From NCBI RefSeq assembly GCF_028882275.1, contig NZ_JARBUT010000009.1:124001-188000 (forward strand): 64,000 bases of DNA. The letters run 5' to 3'. Shown in pieces: positions 1-10,799 of the stretch. The position numbers and the translations under genes were made by a program. The first letter of the stretch is position 1; every line of letters begins with the position of its first letter. This stretch comes from Nocardiopsis sp. N85. Lineage in GTDB: Bacteria; Actinomycetota; Actinomycetes; Streptosporangiales; Streptosporangiaceae. The notes under the pieces were generated by a model. That model had not been told where the DNA came from. It worked only from the letters and a program-made list of their open reading frames with translations, and searched no databases.

Positions 1-125
1 AGCAGGGGGCGTTGCGGCACGACCTGGAGCGCATCCGGCACCACCCACTGCTGCCCGCCGGGCTCGCGGTGGCCGGGGCGATCTACGACGTGGACACCGG
101 ACGGATCTCGCCCGTCGACTTCTGA
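1..125 (+). CDS. Carbonic anhydrase, C-terminal fragment
   Basis: Partial gene; the 5' end lies outside the window. The readable 40 residues end in VAGAIYDVDTGRISPVDF followed by TGA at 123-125. The GAIYDVxTGxLxPV ending is characteristic of beta-class carbonic anhydrases, zinc enzymes that interconvert CO2 and bicarbonate. No zinc ligands are visible because they lie upstream. The assignment rests only on this C-terminal signature. Confidence 0.6.
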   Translation, partial: QGALRHDLERIRHHPLLPAGLAVAGAIYDVDTGRISPVDF

Positions 126-241
126 GCCGGGGCGGCGCGGGCGTGTGCGCCGACGGTGACCGGGGATCAATCAGGGGAATGCGGTCGTCTCCCCGACCGT
201 TGTGACCCGAGGACGGCCCCGTGCCGCCGGGAGGAGCACTC

Positions 242-568
242 GTGGAAGAGAGCACGTACGACATCTACAACCGCGCCCGCATGTTCATGGAACTGGGCGA
301 CCCCATCTACGCGGCCAAGACGCTGGAACCGGCGATCGAGGACGAACCCGACAGCCGTTCCCTGTTGGAGCTGCTCGGTCGCGCCTACTTCCACTCCGCA
401 CAGCTGACCCGGGCGGAACGGACCTTCCGCCGGATCATCGAACTGGACCCGGTGGACAACTGGGCGCACATCGCGCTGGCCCGGACCCTGGAGCGGCAGA
501 GCCGGCACGAGGAGGCGGCCACCTACCGCCGTATGCACGCGGTGATGTCGGGCGGCTCCCTCGACTGA
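242..568 (+). CDS. Small tetratricopeptide-repeat protein
   Basis: A 108-residue protein. I chose the GTG at 242 because GGGAGGAG sits about 5 nt upstream; an ATG-like start 21 nt earlier has no such site. The sequence is all-helical with TPR spacing: a repeat around residues 10-40 (ARMFMELGDPIYAAKTLEPAI), another around 43-75 (LLELLGRAYFHSAQLTRAERTF) and a third around 77-100 (DNWAHIALARTLERQSRHEEAA). TPR proteins act as protein-protein adaptors; the partner cannot be inferred here. It stands alone between the carbonic anhydrase gene and cds1 and is followed by a strong terminator. Confidence 0.8.
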   Translation: MEESTYDIYNRARMFMELGDPIYAAKTLEPAIEDEPDSRSLLELLGRAYFHSAQLTRAERTFRRIIELDPVDNWAHIALARTLERQSRHEEAATYRRMHAVMSGGSLD

Positions 569-581
569 GGCCCGAGACCGA

Positions 582-610
582 AGGCCCCCGGGACACCGTC
601 CCGGGGGCCT
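582..610 (+). terminator. Terminator hairpin after the TPR gene
   Basis: Perfect 13-bp stem AGGCCCCCGGGAC / GTCCCGGGGGCCT with a 3-nt loop, 13 bases after the stop codon at 568. There is no long T tract, as is common in actinomycetes. Confidence 0.8.
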
Positions 611-637
611 CGTCGTACGCCCGCTACGCTGCTGCCC

Positions 638-1762
638 ATGGCACCCTCAACAGATCCGGACGGCACCCCGTGGGTGGACCGATGTAGCGACTCCCGCAGG
701 TCGTGGGCCGATGAGGCCGTCCGCAAGGTGATCGCCGACGCCAACCGCTCGGCCGACACCCACCTGCACGTGTTCCCGCTGCCCCCCGAGTGGGGCATCG
801 ACCTCTACCTCAAGGACGAGTCGGTCCACCCGACCGGCAGCCTCAAGCACCGGCTGGCGCGGTCCCTGTTCCTGTACGGGCTGGCCAACGGGTGGATCGA
901 GGAGGGCACCACGATCGTGGAGGCCAGTTCGGGTTCCACGGCGGTGTCGGAGGCCTATTTCGCCCGGCTGCTCGGGCTGGAGTTCATCACGGTCATCCCG
1001 CGCAGGACGAGCCCGGAGAAGATCGCCCTCATCGAGCGGTACGGGGGTCGCTGCCACTTCGTGGACACCCCGCCGGAGATGTACTCGGAGGCGGAGCGGC
1101 TGGCCGCGGAGAGCGGCGGCCACTACATGGACCAGTTCACCTACGCCGAGCGGGCCACCGACTGGCGGGGCAACAACAACATCGCCGAGTCGATCTTCGA
1201 GCAGTTGTCGATGGAGCGCCACCCGTGCCCGGAGTGGGTCGTGGTGGGCGCGGGGACCGGCGGCACCTCGGCGACGATCGGCCGCTACCTGCGCTACCGC
1301 CGTCTGCACACCCGGCTCGCGGTGGTCGACCCGGAGAACTCGGCGTTCTTCCCGGGGTGGGTGACGGGCACCCCGGACTACGCCACGGGAATGCCCTCGC
1401 GCATCGAGGGCATCGGCCGTCCCCGTATGGAGCCCAGTTTCGTGCCCTCGGTGATCGACCTGATGATGCCGGTGCCCGACGCGGCGAGCATCGCCGCCAT
1501 GCGCCACCTGTACGACCGCACCGGGCTGTCGGCGGGCGGCTCGACCGGCACCAACCTGTGGGGGGTGTGGCATCTGATGGCCCGGATGCTCCGTGAGGGC
1601 CGTCAGGGCAGCGTGGTGACCCTCATCTGCGACGGCGGCGAACGCTACCGGCACAGCTACCACAACGACGCCTGGGTGGCCGAGCGCGGGCTGGACCCCG
1701 CCCCGTACCGGGAGGCGATCGACCGCTTCCTGGACGAGGGCGTGTGGGCGCCTCCCGCCTGA
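638..1762 (+). CDS. cds1: Cds1-like PLP-dependent L-cysteine desulfhydrase
   Basis: A 374-residue fold-type II PLP enzyme of the cysteine synthase / cystathionine beta-synthase superfamily. It closely follows the mycobacterial Cds1 (Rv3684) pattern: the PLP lysine in [15 protein letters not shown] (about residue 70), the substrate loop [15 protein letters not shown] (about 97-111), the conserved block [16 protein letters not shown], and the glycine-rich phosphate loop [16 protein letters not shown] (about 204-219). Cds1 breaks L-cysteine down to sulfide, pyruvate and ammonia and influences respiration and redox balance; this is known from mycobacteria and inferred here. The ATG at 638 gives a length close to the family norm. 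It is monocistronic, closed by a hairpin, and convergent with parE. Confidence 0.85.
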   Translation: MAPSTDPDGTPWVDRCSDSRRSWADEAVRKVIADANRSADTHLHVFPLPPEWGIDLYLKDESVHPTGSLKHRLARSLFLYGLANGWIEEGTTIVEASSGSTAVSEAYFARLLGLEFITVIPRRTSPEKIALIERYGGRCHFVDTPPEMYSEAERLAAESGGHYMDQFTYAERATDWRGNNNIAESIFEQLSMERHPCPEWVVVGAGTGGTSATIGRYLRYRRLHTRLAVVDPENSAFFPGWVTGTPDYATGMPSRIEGIGRPRMEPSFVPSVIDLMMPVPDAASIAAMRHLYDRTGLSAGGSTGTNLWGVWHLMARMLREGRQGSVVTLICDGGERYRHSYHNDAWVAERGLDPAPYREAIDRFLDEGVWAPPA

Positions 1763-1830
1763 GGGCGCCCCGCACACGGGCCGTCGGACCCGGAACACGT
1801 CGCGCACGAGCCCGACGGCCGACCACGCGA

Positions 1831-1862
1831 GACGCTCGGCCGGGAAACCCCGGCCGAGCGTC
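1831..1862. terminator. Bidirectional terminator between cds1 and parE
   Basis: Perfect 14-bp inverted repeat GACGCTCGGCCGGG / CCCGGCCGAGCGTC with a 4-nt loop. It lies between the convergent ends of cds1 (1762) and parE (1956). Confidence 0.8.
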
Positions 1863-1955
1863 CGGTCGAACCCGTTCGATCAACGAGGCGTCGCGAAGAC
1901 CCCTGGAATCCACCCACCCCCGGGGCCCTTCCGAGTCCGTGCCGCGGGCACCGGA

Positions 1956-4064
1956 TCAGGCGTCGATACGGGCGACGTCCAGTTCCTGGGCGCCCTGCTG
2001 GATGAACCGGCGGCGCGGCGCGACCTCGTTGCCCATGAGCAGGTTGAACACGGTCGCGGCCTCTTCGGCCTGCTCCACCCGGATGCGGCGCAGGGTGCGG
2101 TGGCGCGGGTCCATGGTGGTCTCGGCCAGCTGGTCGGCGTCCATCTCGCCCAGACCCTTGTAGCGCTGTATCGGCTCCTTCCAGGAGACGTTGCGCTTCT
2201 CCAGGTCGAGCAGGGTGCGCCGGAGCTCGGCGTCCGAGTAGGTGTAGATGTACCGGTCCTCGGGCTTGGCCCCCCGCTTGCGGCGGATGTTGGTCAGCTC
2301 GATGCGGTGCAGGGGCGGGACCGCGGCGAACACCCGACCGGCCTCCAGCATGGGCCGCATGTAGCGGTAGATGAGGGTGAGCAACAGGCAGCGGATGTGC
2401 GCGCCGTCGACGTCGGCGTCGGCCATGAGGATGATCCGGCCGTAGCGGGCGGCGTCGATGTCGAAGCTCCGGCCCGAGCCGGCGCCGATCACCTGGAGGA
2501 TCGCGGCGCACTCGGCGTTCTTGAGCATGTCGGCGACCGACGACTTCTGCACGTTGAGGATCTTGCCGCGGATGGGCAGCAGCGCCTGGAACTCGGAGTC
2601 GCGGGCCAGCTTGGCGGTGCCCAGCGCCGAGTCCCCCTCGACGATGAACAGTTCGCTGCGGTCCAGGCCCTCGCTGCGGCAGTCCACCAGCTTCGCGGGC
2701 AGCGCCGAGTTCTCCAGGGCCGTCTTGCGCCGCTGGGTCTCGCGCTGCTGGCGGGCGGCCAGCCGTGCCTTGGCCGCGTTGACGACCTTCTCCATGACGG
2801 TGCGGGCCTTGGCCTTGTCCGTCTTCTTCGCGGAGGTGAGGAATTCGCGCAGTTCCCGGCCGACCACCTGGGAGACGATGCGGGCGGCCGCCGAGGTGCC
2901 CAGGATCTCCTTGGTCTGCCCCTCGAACTGGGGCTCGGGCAGGCGGACGGTGACGACCGCGGTGAGCCCCTCCTGGGTGTCGTCCTTGGTGACGGGGTCG
3001 TCGCTGTTCCTGAGCAGCTTGACGGCGCGCAGCTGGTCGTTGATGACCCGGACCAGGGCCCGCTCGAAGCCGTTGATGTGGGTGCCGCCCTTGGGCGTGG
3101 CGATGACGTTGACGAAGGAGCGGATCGTGGTGTCGTATCCGGTGCCCCAGCGCAGGGCGACGTCGACGTCCAGGCGGCGCTCGACGTCGGCGGGCACCAT
3201 GTGCCCGGCCTCGTCCAGCACGGGAACGGTCTCGGTGAAGTTGCCGCTGCCCTGAATGCGCAGGACGTCGCTGACGGGGTCGTCGGGAGCCAGGAAGGTG
3301 CAGAACTCGCCGATTCCGCCGTCGAAACGGAAATCCTCCTCGTAGGGCTTCTCCTCGCCCTCCACGCGCTCGTCGCGCACGGCGATGGTCAGACCCGGTA
3401 CCAGGAACGCGGTCTGACGGGCCCGCTCCAGGAGGGACTCCCTGGCGATCTCGGCGCCCTTGATGAAGATCTGCATGTCCGGCCAGAACCGGATGCGGGT
3501 GCCGGAGAGCTTCCTGGCGATCTTGCGGACCTGCTCCAGCCCGGAGACGGGGGTGAAGTCCGCGTCGGGACCCGCCCCCGCGAAGCGACCGGGGATGCCC
3601 CGGCGGAAGGAGATGGCGTGGGTGTTCCCCTGCCGGTCGACCTCGATGTCGACGCGGGCGGAGAGGGCGTTGACCACGGAGGCGCCGACGCCGTGCAGGC
3701 CGCCGGAGGCGGTGTAGGAGCCGCTGCCGAACTTACCGCCGGCGTGGAGCTTGGTCATGACCAGTTCCACACCGGACAGACCGCTCTTGGGCTCTATGTC
3801 GACGGGGATGCCGCGGCCGTCGTCGGCGACCGACACCGAGCCGTCGCCGTGCAGGACGACGTCGATGCGGGTGCAGTGCCCGCCGAGGGCCTCGTCGACG
3901 GAGTTGTCGATGATCTCCCACATGCAGTGGGTGAGGCCGCGGCTGTCGGTGGACCCGATGTACATGCCCGGACGTTTGCGCACCGCCTCAAGACCTTCGA
4001 GGACCGACAGGTGCCGGGCGGAATAGTCCTCGGGGTCGTGGACGGCTGCGGTCAAGGCGGTCAC
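1956..4064 (-). CDS. parE: DNA topoisomerase IV subunit B (type IIA)
   Basis: A 702-residue ATPase/TOPRIM subunit of a type IIA topoisomerase. The GHKL ATPase motifs are EIIDNSVDEALGG (about residue 50), DDGRGIPVD and GGLHGVGASVVNALS. The TOPRIM domain shows VEGDSALG and the acidic DADVDGAHI metal site near residue 510. The GTG at 4064 has AGGAGA eight bases upstream; the open frame runs further upstream without conserved sequence. A second GyrB-like subunit located near hrdB rather than beside dnaA/gyrA matches the ParE paralogue of Streptomyces, which decatenates sister chromosomes with ParC. ParC is not in this window, and a gyrB assignment cannot be excluded by sequence reading alone. Confidence 0.88.
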   Translation of the reverse strand: MTALTAAVHDPEDYSARHLSVLEGLEAVRKRPGMYIGSTDSRGLTHCMWEIIDNSVDEALGGHCTRIDVVLHGDGSVSVADDGRGIPVDIEPKSGLSGVELVMTKLHAGGKFGSGSYTASGGLHGVGASVVNALSARVDIEVDRQGNTHAISFRRGIPGRFAGAGPDADFTPVSGLEQVRKIARKLSGTRIRFWPDMQIFIKGAEIARESLLERARQTAFLVPGLTIAVRDERVEGEEKPYEEDFRFDGGIGEFCTFLAPDDPVSDVLRIQGSGNFTETVPVLDEAGHMVPADVERRLDVDVALRWGTGYDTTIRSFVNVIATPKGGTHINGFERALVRVINDQLRAVKLLRNSDDPVTKDDTQEGLTAVVTVRLPEPQFEGQTKEILGTSAAARIVSQVVGRELREFLTSAKKTDKAKARTVMEKVVNAAKARLAARQQRETQRRKTALENSALPAKLVDCRSEGLDRSELFIVEGDSALGTAKLARDSEFQALLPIRGKILNVQKSSVADMLKNAECAAILQVIGAGSGRSFDIDAARYGRIILMADADVDGAHIRCLLLTLIYRYMRPMLEAGRVFAAVPPLHRIELTNIRRKRGAKPEDRYIYTYSDAELRRTLLDLEKRNVSWKEPIQRYKGLGEMDADQLAETTMDPRHRTLRRIRVEQAEEAATVFNLLMGNEVAPRRRFIQQGAQELDVARIDA

Positions 4065-4552
4065 TCGGACATCTCCTGCGTCTTGGGGGCCATCGGGGCT
4101 CGGATGCGGTGCGTGCCCTTTGTACCGCGCCGCACCGACGAATAGGGCCGGGCCACGACGTACGGGTCTGTTCACCTCGTGCGCCGAGGGAGGTTCGGGC
4201 TGGTTCGTACGGGTCCGGCGTCGTCGCCGGCCGGGTCGCCCGGGGCGGGCTCCATGGTGACCGGGTACGGCCCGGAGAGCGGGAATCGCGGTCGGAAGGG
4301 TGCTGCCCCGCGCGAGACTACCACCTCTGGTGGATGCGACCTGGATACTCCCCTTTTCCGGGGATGCGCGGGGCCTTCCGGGGGTACAACGAGGAGTAGA
4401 AATGATGTCAGGCCGCAAAGGCCCCAAAGGGAGTTTTCCAGGCACCAATCAGGCGGATTCCGCTGTCGGCGTACACGGCCCCGGGTTGGGAACGTCTGGG
4501 TCGGGTTAGATGTTGTCTGAGGTGACCGACGCCGAGTATTGAGGATGGCGAA
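4065..4552. other. Divergent intergenic region, parE / DUF7455 gene
   Basis: A 488-bp spacer between two divergent genes. It contains short frames on both strands that lack ribosome sites or recognisable products, so no gene is called. It should hold both promoters; a TTGGGA and a TAGATG about 15 bp apart near 4485-4512 are only a weak match for the downstream gene. Confidence 0.5.
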
Positions 4553-4756
4553 GTGACTGGAACCCTTGCCCCCACCCAGCCGCTGACGGCTGCTGACCGT
4601 TGCGACCGCTGTGGTGCACAGGCTTACGTTCGGGTGCTGCTGAACTCCGGCGGTGAGCTGCTGTTCTGCGCGCACCACATGCGCAAGCACGATGATTCCC
4701 TCCGAAAGATCGCTTCGGACATCCAAGACGAGACCGACAAGCTCACCGACAAGTAG
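4553..4756 (+). CDS. DUF7455-type zinc-ribbon protein
   Basis: A 67-residue protein starting at GTG 4553, with GAGGA seven bases upstream. Cysteines are spaced CDRCG (residues 16-20) and CAHHMRKH (about 37-44), giving a CxxC...CxxH arrangement typical of a small zinc knuckle. This pattern and length match the actinobacterial DUF7455 family, which is often encoded near principal sigma-factor genes; its function is unknown. It is followed directly by a strong hairpin. Confidence 0.75.
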   Translation: MTGTLAPTQPLTAADRCDRCGAQAYVRVLLNSGGELLFCAHHMRKHDDSLRKIASDIQDETDKLTDK

Positions 4757-4776
4757 CGTCGGACACACATGGACCA

Positions 4777-4808
4777 CGGCGGCGGCCCCTCGCAGGGGGT
4801 CGCCGCCG
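4777..4808. terminator. Terminator after the DUF7455 gene
   Basis: GC-rich stem CGGCGGCG(G)CCCCT pairing with AGGGGG(T)CGCCGCCG across a 3-nt loop. It is placed between the convergent stops at 4756 and 4827 and so probably serves both. Confidence 0.75.
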
Positions 4809-4826
4809 ATGTGCGTTCGAGGCCGC

Positions 4827-5498
4827 TCAGCCCAGGACCCGGTTGTGGTACCGGGAGCGCTCGGTGAAGCCGAAGCGCTCATAGAGACGCCGCGCCGACG
4901 TGTTCTCCGTCACCACGCACAGGTAGACGTCGTCGGCGCCCTCGTCGTGGGCCGCCGCCATCAGATCGGCCAGGATCGCCGAGGCGACGCCCCGCCGCCG
5001 GGCCCGGGGCACGGTGACCATGGCGCAGACGGCCGCCGACCTCCCCGACAGCACCGCGCATCCGCGACCGGTCCCGTCGGGCGCGGTCGCGTACAGGGCG
5101 GTGGTCCGCCCCAGGATGCGGGCGATCACCTCCGCCCCCTCCGGGCCCGAGGAGAGCCAATCGGCCCCCGGCGTGTCGGAGACCATCGTGACGCCGGGGG
5201 CGTCGGGGCGCTCCCGCGATTCCCGGACCAGCACCGACGTGGGTTCGACCATCGCGTACCCGTGTGCGGCCAGGCGGGCGTCCGCCGCCTCCTCCCCCGG
5301 CCAGATCTGGGCGCACGGGGTCATCCCCCGTTCCCGGTAGAAGGAGGTGACCTCGGCCGGATCCGCGTCGGGGTCCAGGAGCAGGGCGCTGTTGGCCCGT
5401 TTGGTCACCCCCTCCGTCACCCCGAACCGCCATCCGCCGCGCTCGACCACCTCGAAGGCCGGCCAGTCCCGCGCCACCCGTGCCGCCCACTCGTGCAT
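4827..5498 (-). CDS. GNAT-family N-acetyltransferase
   Basis: A 223-residue protein whose C-terminal half is a GNAT fold. The acetyl-CoA loop is PRARRRGVASAILADLM (about residues 162-178), followed by the beta5/alpha4 signature VTENTSARRLYERFGF. The N-terminal half (MHEWAARVARDWPAFE...) resembles the degenerate first domain of two-domain actinobacterial acetyltransferases. I chose the ATG at 5498 with AAGGGG about 9 nt upstream; a longer frame to 5888 would overlap the divergent yaaA gene. The substrate is unknown. Confidence 0.75.
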   Translation of the reverse strand: MHEWAARVARDWPAFEVVERGGWRFGVTEGVTKRANSALLLDPDADPAEVTSFYRERGMTPCAQIWPGEEAADARLAAHGYAMVEPTSVLVRESRERPDAPGVTMVSDTPGADWLSSGPEGAEVIARILGRTTALYATAPDGTGRGCAVLSGRSAAVCAMVTVPRARRRGVASAILADLMAAAHDEGADDVYLCVVTENTSARRLYERFGFTERSRYHNRVLG

Positions 5499-5634
5499 GT
5501 CCGGTGCCCCTTCTCCTCCGCGATGAAGACCGTGGATCCTGGCGAGTGGCCTCTCCGGCACCCGCCCCCGGGGCACCGACCACGCCCTAACATGTGGGCT
5601 GACCACCCTGTTCGACCCGGGAGACCTTTCGATC

Positions 5635-6426
5635 ATGCTCATCCTGTTGCCACCGTCCGAGGGTAAGGCCACCTCCGGTGAAGGGCCTCGGGTGGCCCTG
5701 GAGTCGTTGACCCTGCCCGCGTTGACCCCCGCTCGTCGGGAGGTCGTGGCGGCGTTGACGGAACTGTGCTCGGGACCGGAGGACACCGCGATGGAGGTGC
5801 TGGGGCTGACCCCGGGGCGGGCCGACGCGGTCAAACGCGATCTGGACGTGGTCTCCGCCCCGACCCTGCGGGCCGCCGAACTGTACACCGGCGTGCTCTA
5901 CGACCGTCTCGGGCTGCCCTCCCTGCTGGCGGAGCGTCCCGACCACGTCCGGGAGCGGGTGCTGATCTTCTCCGGCCTGTGGGGCGTGGTCGGGCCGACC
6001 GATGCGCTGCCGCCCTACCGGTTGTCGATGGGCGTGAAGCTGCCGCCCCTGGGCGGGTTGGGCGCGTACTGGCGCGGGGCGCTGGCCGGACCGCTCGGTG
6101 AACTGGCCGAGGGACGGCTGCTGGTGGACTGCCGCTCGGCGACCTACGCCACCGCGTTCAAGCCCAGGGGCGCCGACGCCGAACGGTCGGTGTCGGTGCG
6201 CGTGCTGCGCGAACGGGTCGTCGGCACGGAGGTGAGGCGTTCGGTCGTCAGCCACATGGCCAAGGCCACCCGGGGGGACATCGCCAGGTCGTTGCTGGCC
6301 GAAGGGGTCGAGGCGGCCGACGTGGCGGGGTTGGCCTCGGCCCTGCGGGATCTGGGTCACACGGTGGAGACGCCCGAGACCGCGGCGGGCGCCCCGCGCG
6401 TCCTCGACGTGGTCGTCCGGGACTGA
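5635..6426 (+). CDS. yaaA: Peroxide stress protein YaaA (DUF328/UPF0246)
   Basis: A 263-residue protein opening with MLILLPPSEGK, the hallmark of the YaaA family, and carrying the conserved LYDRLGL, YRLSMGVKLPPL and VDCRSATYA segments. In E. coli YaaA limits free iron and oxidative damage during peroxide stress, and structures of the family show a DNA-binding-like fold; that role is inferred here. It is transcribed alone, divergently from the acetyltransferase gene. Confidence 0.85.
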   Translation: MLILLPPSEGKATSGEGPRVALESLTLPALTPARREVVAALTELCSGPEDTAMEVLGLTPGRADAVKRDLDVVSAPTLRAAELYTGVLYDRLGLPSLLAERPDHVRERVLIFSGLWGVVGPTDALPPYRLSMGVKLPPLGGLGAYWRGALAGPLGELAEGRLLVDCRSATYATAFKPRGADAERSVSVRVLRERVVGTEVRRSVVSHMAKATRGDIARSLLAEGVEAADVAGLASALRDLGHTVETPETAAGAPRVLDVVVRD

Positions 6427-6734
6427 GGGCGGGGTCGCGCGATCGCGGTCCGTGAGATAACGACCCGGTATCGCGACTTTATGCCGCGCCTACAGGCCCT
6501 GCGAAAGCATGGACCCGTCGGACGGACGACACACCTGGGATCGATTCACCGCGGCCGGGCGGTTCCCGGTCCGGTCGGCGCGTGTGGGAGCGCGACGGCC
6601 GCACGGTGCGGAACGCGGGCGTCGCCACACCCGTCGACCGACGAAGGCACCGAAGAACCCGTGTGCCCTCGCGCTCTGGAGCGTGAGGGCACACGGGTTC
6701 AGGCCGTTTCAGGCCATGACGTACTCAGGACGGC
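6427..6734. other. Intergenic region between yaaA and hrdB ends
   Basis: A 308-bp spacer between convergent genes. No gene is supported. It holds the strong hrdB terminator at 6656-6699; otherwise I see nothing in it. Confidence 0.6.
6656..6699 (-). terminator. Strong terminator after hrdB
   Basis: Long inverted repeat AACCCGTGTGCCCTC / GAGGGCACACGGGTT, continuing inward with GCGCTC/GAGCGT (one G-T pair) to a 2-4 nt loop. It lies 36 bases beyond the hrdB stop and is the longest terminator-like hairpin in this half of the window. Confidence 0.85.
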
Positions 6735-8447
<1,713 letters not shown>

Positions 8448-8723
8448 AAACACCTCTCGAACGGACGTGTGGCGAGATTGTCGGACCCGGTGATCCGCCT
8501 GACCGGGACCGGGCACCGCGCCCTCTCCCGCCTGCGGCCTGGGATCGTCCCCGCCGGAGCGGGGAAGCCGTTTGTCTTTCAAGCGTATGCGCTCTCGGAG
8601 ATCATCCCCCGCAAGAGACGCACCGGGAGCGGTCGGCTCCTCGGGCTGCTGCGTGGGATCACCCCCGTGCGGGGCGGAACGGCTTCTTCACTGTAGGCAA
8701 GGCAATGGACTTGTTCGTACGGT
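8448..8723. promoter_or_regulatory. hrdB upstream region with three spaced hairpin-like elements
   Basis: The 276 bp upstream of hrdB should contain its promoter, though I could not fix a -35/-10 pair. It also contains three GATC-plus-CCCC elements starting at 8542, 8599 and 8656, exactly 57 bp apart. The first and last contain CCCCGC/GCGGGG-type hairpins that resemble type I-E CRISPR repeats; the middle one is degenerate. See findings. Confidence 0.4.
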
Positions 8724-10799
8724 CTACCGCTCCTTCTCACGGTGAGCCTCCTCCGTGTGCGACCTCAGGTCCGGCACGGAATCGATCACCGGGAGTTGGA
8801 CGGCGAGCAGAGTGACGTCATCGTCCTGCTCATACCCTTCGAGCATGCTCTCAACAAGGTACTCCAGCATCTGCTGTGGATCGCCCACCACCTCCGGAGG
8901 AGCCGAGGACGCCACGTCGACGAGTTCGTCGAGTCCGGAGTCGACGGACCGTTTGCGGTTCTCTACCAGTCCATCGGAGTAGAGGGCGACGGTGTTACCG
9001 GGTTGCACGAAGAATTTGTGATGACCTCTCGGTGAGGTGATCCCCAACGGCGTGTCGGGGTCGGTGTCCAACAGCGAGGGCCGGGCCCCGCCCGCCACGA
9101 CCAGCGGCGGAAGGTGTCCCGCGTTGCTGAGGTCGAGTTGGCCGGTGACCGGGTCCAGGACGAAGTACACCAGGGTGGTGACCTGATCCATGCCCTCTGT
9201 GGCGCTGAACATGCGGTCCAGACCGGTGAGAACGTCGGCGGGCTCCGGCATGGAGAACGCCAATGCGCGCAACGCGTTACGGATGCGACTCATTCCCGCG
9301 GCGGCCGGGATCCCCTTGCCCATGACGTCGCCCAGGACGCCGGCGACACGGCCGTCCGGCAGCGGAAAGGCGTCGTACCAGTCGCCGCCGACCTGGACGT
9401 GGCGGGAACCGGATCGGTAGTAGGCGGCCAGGCGCACGCCGCGCACCTCGGGGAGTTCGTCCGGCAACAGACTGCGCTGGAGTTCCTCGGCGGTGTTGTG
9501 CTCCTGCTCGTAGAGGGCCGCGCGGCCGATGGCCAGGGCGCACTGCCCGGCCAGCGCCTCCAGGAACACCCGCTCTTCGTCGCCGATCTCGCGGGGGGCC
9601 GAGAAGGCGAAGCGCAGGGCGCCGATGGGGCGGCCGGCCACCATCATGGGCAGGGCCGCCCAGGCGCGCTCGGGGGTGAGCCGGACCAGTTCGTCGACCT
9701 CGGGGGCGTCCTCCAGGAGGGCGCCGAGTTCGGTCGGGTCGGCGGCCATCCGGGGGAGGCGGTCGGCGATCGCGCGGGCCGCGATGTCGGGGTGTTCGAG
9801 GGGGAAGGAGGCCCGGGGCAGCGGGCGGTCCCCGTAGGCGACGACGGTGTCCAGGCGCAGACGGTTGCGGTCGAGGAGGACCACGCAGGTGTGGTCGGCG
9901 CCCACACCGGAGCGGCCGATCTCGGACATGGCGGCGACGACCTCGTCCGCGGTGAGCGCCTCGGCCAGGTCGGAGGTGGCCTTCTGGAGGCGGGCGGTGC
10001 GCATGGCCGCCTCACTGAGCTGCTGGTTGAGGCGCTGGCGGAGTTCGTCGGCCTCGCGCTCGGTGGTGACGTCGACGAGGCTGCCGACCCACTCGACGAC
10101 CTCGCCGCCCTCCATGACGGGTTTGGCCCGGGCCCGGTAGTGGGCGTAGCCGCCGGAGTGGGTGCGCACGCGGAACAGGGCGTCGAAGGGGGTGCGGTCC
10201 AGCACGGCGTCGTCCCAGGCGCGTTCGACGCCGGAGCGGTCATCGGGGTGCAGGGCGGCGAACCAGCCCCGGCCGAGGTAGTCCTGCGGGCTCTGGCCGG
10301 TGACGTTGCGCCATGGGGGGCTGTCCTCGTGGACCTCGCCCTCGGCGTCGGCGGTCCAGACGATCTGGTTGCCGACCTGGAGGAGGGCGCGCAGGCGCTG
10401 TTCGTCCCGGTGCACCTCGCCGCCGTCACGGACGGCGATGAGGGCGACGTGGGGGTCCCCGGTGGCGGGGTCGGAGACGGGGAACCACGTGAGGTCCCAC
10501 AGTCGGCCGTCGGCGGTGCGATGCCGGCCGCGGACGACCCGGCCTCCCCCGTGGTCGACGGTCTCCGCGTCGCCGACCGGGGCTCCGCAGGCGCTCAGTA
10601 ATTCGGCCGGGTCGTGGCCCGGACAGAGTTCGGGTGCCAGACCGAGCATCTCCGCCACGAGTCGGTTGACGGCGACGATCCGGCCATCGGAACCGACGAG
10701 GGCGAATCCGATCGGGGAATCGTCCAGAAGCGATCGGACCGCGTCGGTCAGAACGACATCATCGGTCCGGGGCGGCGGAATGGACGTCTCGGCGCTCAC
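8724..10799 (-). CDS. PAS-PAS-GAF-SpoIIE protein phosphatase (PPM/PP2C)
   Basis: A 691-residue cytoplasmic sensor phosphatase. In order: PAS domain (about 20-125, DSPIGFALVGSDGRIVAVNR), second PAS with PAC (about 135-260, WTADAEGEVHEDSPPWRNVTG), linking helix, GAF domain (about 285-440), then a SpoIIE-type PPM phosphatase (about 455-675). Metal-site motifs are VGGDWYDAF, GDVMGKG, NAGHLPPLV and the C-terminal DDDVTLLAVQ. Enzymes of this build dephosphorylate anti-anti-sigma factors in partner-switching networks. No STAS or HATPase partner gene lies nearby. The GTG at 10799 has GGAGGTG eight bases upstream. Location in tandem upstream of hrdB is notable, but a functional link is only inference. 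Confidence 0.85.
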   Translation of the reverse strand: MSAETSIPPPRTDDVVLTDAVRSLLDDSPIGFALVGSDGRIVAVNRLVAEMLGLAPELCPGHDPAELLSACGAPVGDAETVDHGGGRVVRGRHRTADGRLWDLTWFPVSDPATGDPHVALIAVRDGGEVHRDEQRLRALLQVGNQIVWTADAEGEVHEDSPPWRNVTGQSPQDYLGRGWFAALHPDDRSGVERAWDDAVLDRTPFDALFRVRTHSGGYAHYRARAKPVMEGGEVVEWVGSLVDVTTEREADELRQRLNQQLSEAAMRTARLQKATSDLAEALTADEVVAAMSEIGRSGVGADHTCVVLLDRNRLRLDTVVAYGDRPLPRASFPLEHPDIAARAIADRLPRMAADPTELGALLEDAPEVDELVRLTPERAWAALPMMVAGRPIGALRFAFSAPREIGDEERVFLEALAGQCALAIGRAALYEQEHNTAEELQRSLLPDELPEVRGVRLAAYYRSGSRHVQVGGDWYDAFPLPDGRVAGVLGDVMGKGIPAAAGMSRIRNALRALAFSMPEPADVLTGLDRMFSATEGMDQVTTLVYFVLDPVTGQLDLSNAGHLPPLVVAGGARPSLLDTDPDTPLGITSPRGHHKFFVQPGNTVALYSDGLVENRKRSVDSGLDELVDVASSAPPEVVGDPQQMLEYLVESMLEGYEQDDDVTLLAVQLPVIDSVPDLRSHTEEAHREKER

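Noticed and set aside
2100..4145. Plus-strand open frame opposite parE
   Set aside because: No homology-like features, and it is opposite a fully conserved topoisomerase gene.
4109..4520. Short plus-strand frames between parE and the DUF7455 gene
   Set aside because: Several mutually overlapping frames, no ribosome site, no recognisable product.
8542..8683. True CRISPR array upstream of hrdB
   Set aside because: Only three elements, the middle one strongly degraded, spacing shorter than type I-E, and no cas genes; kept only as a finding about spaced repeats.
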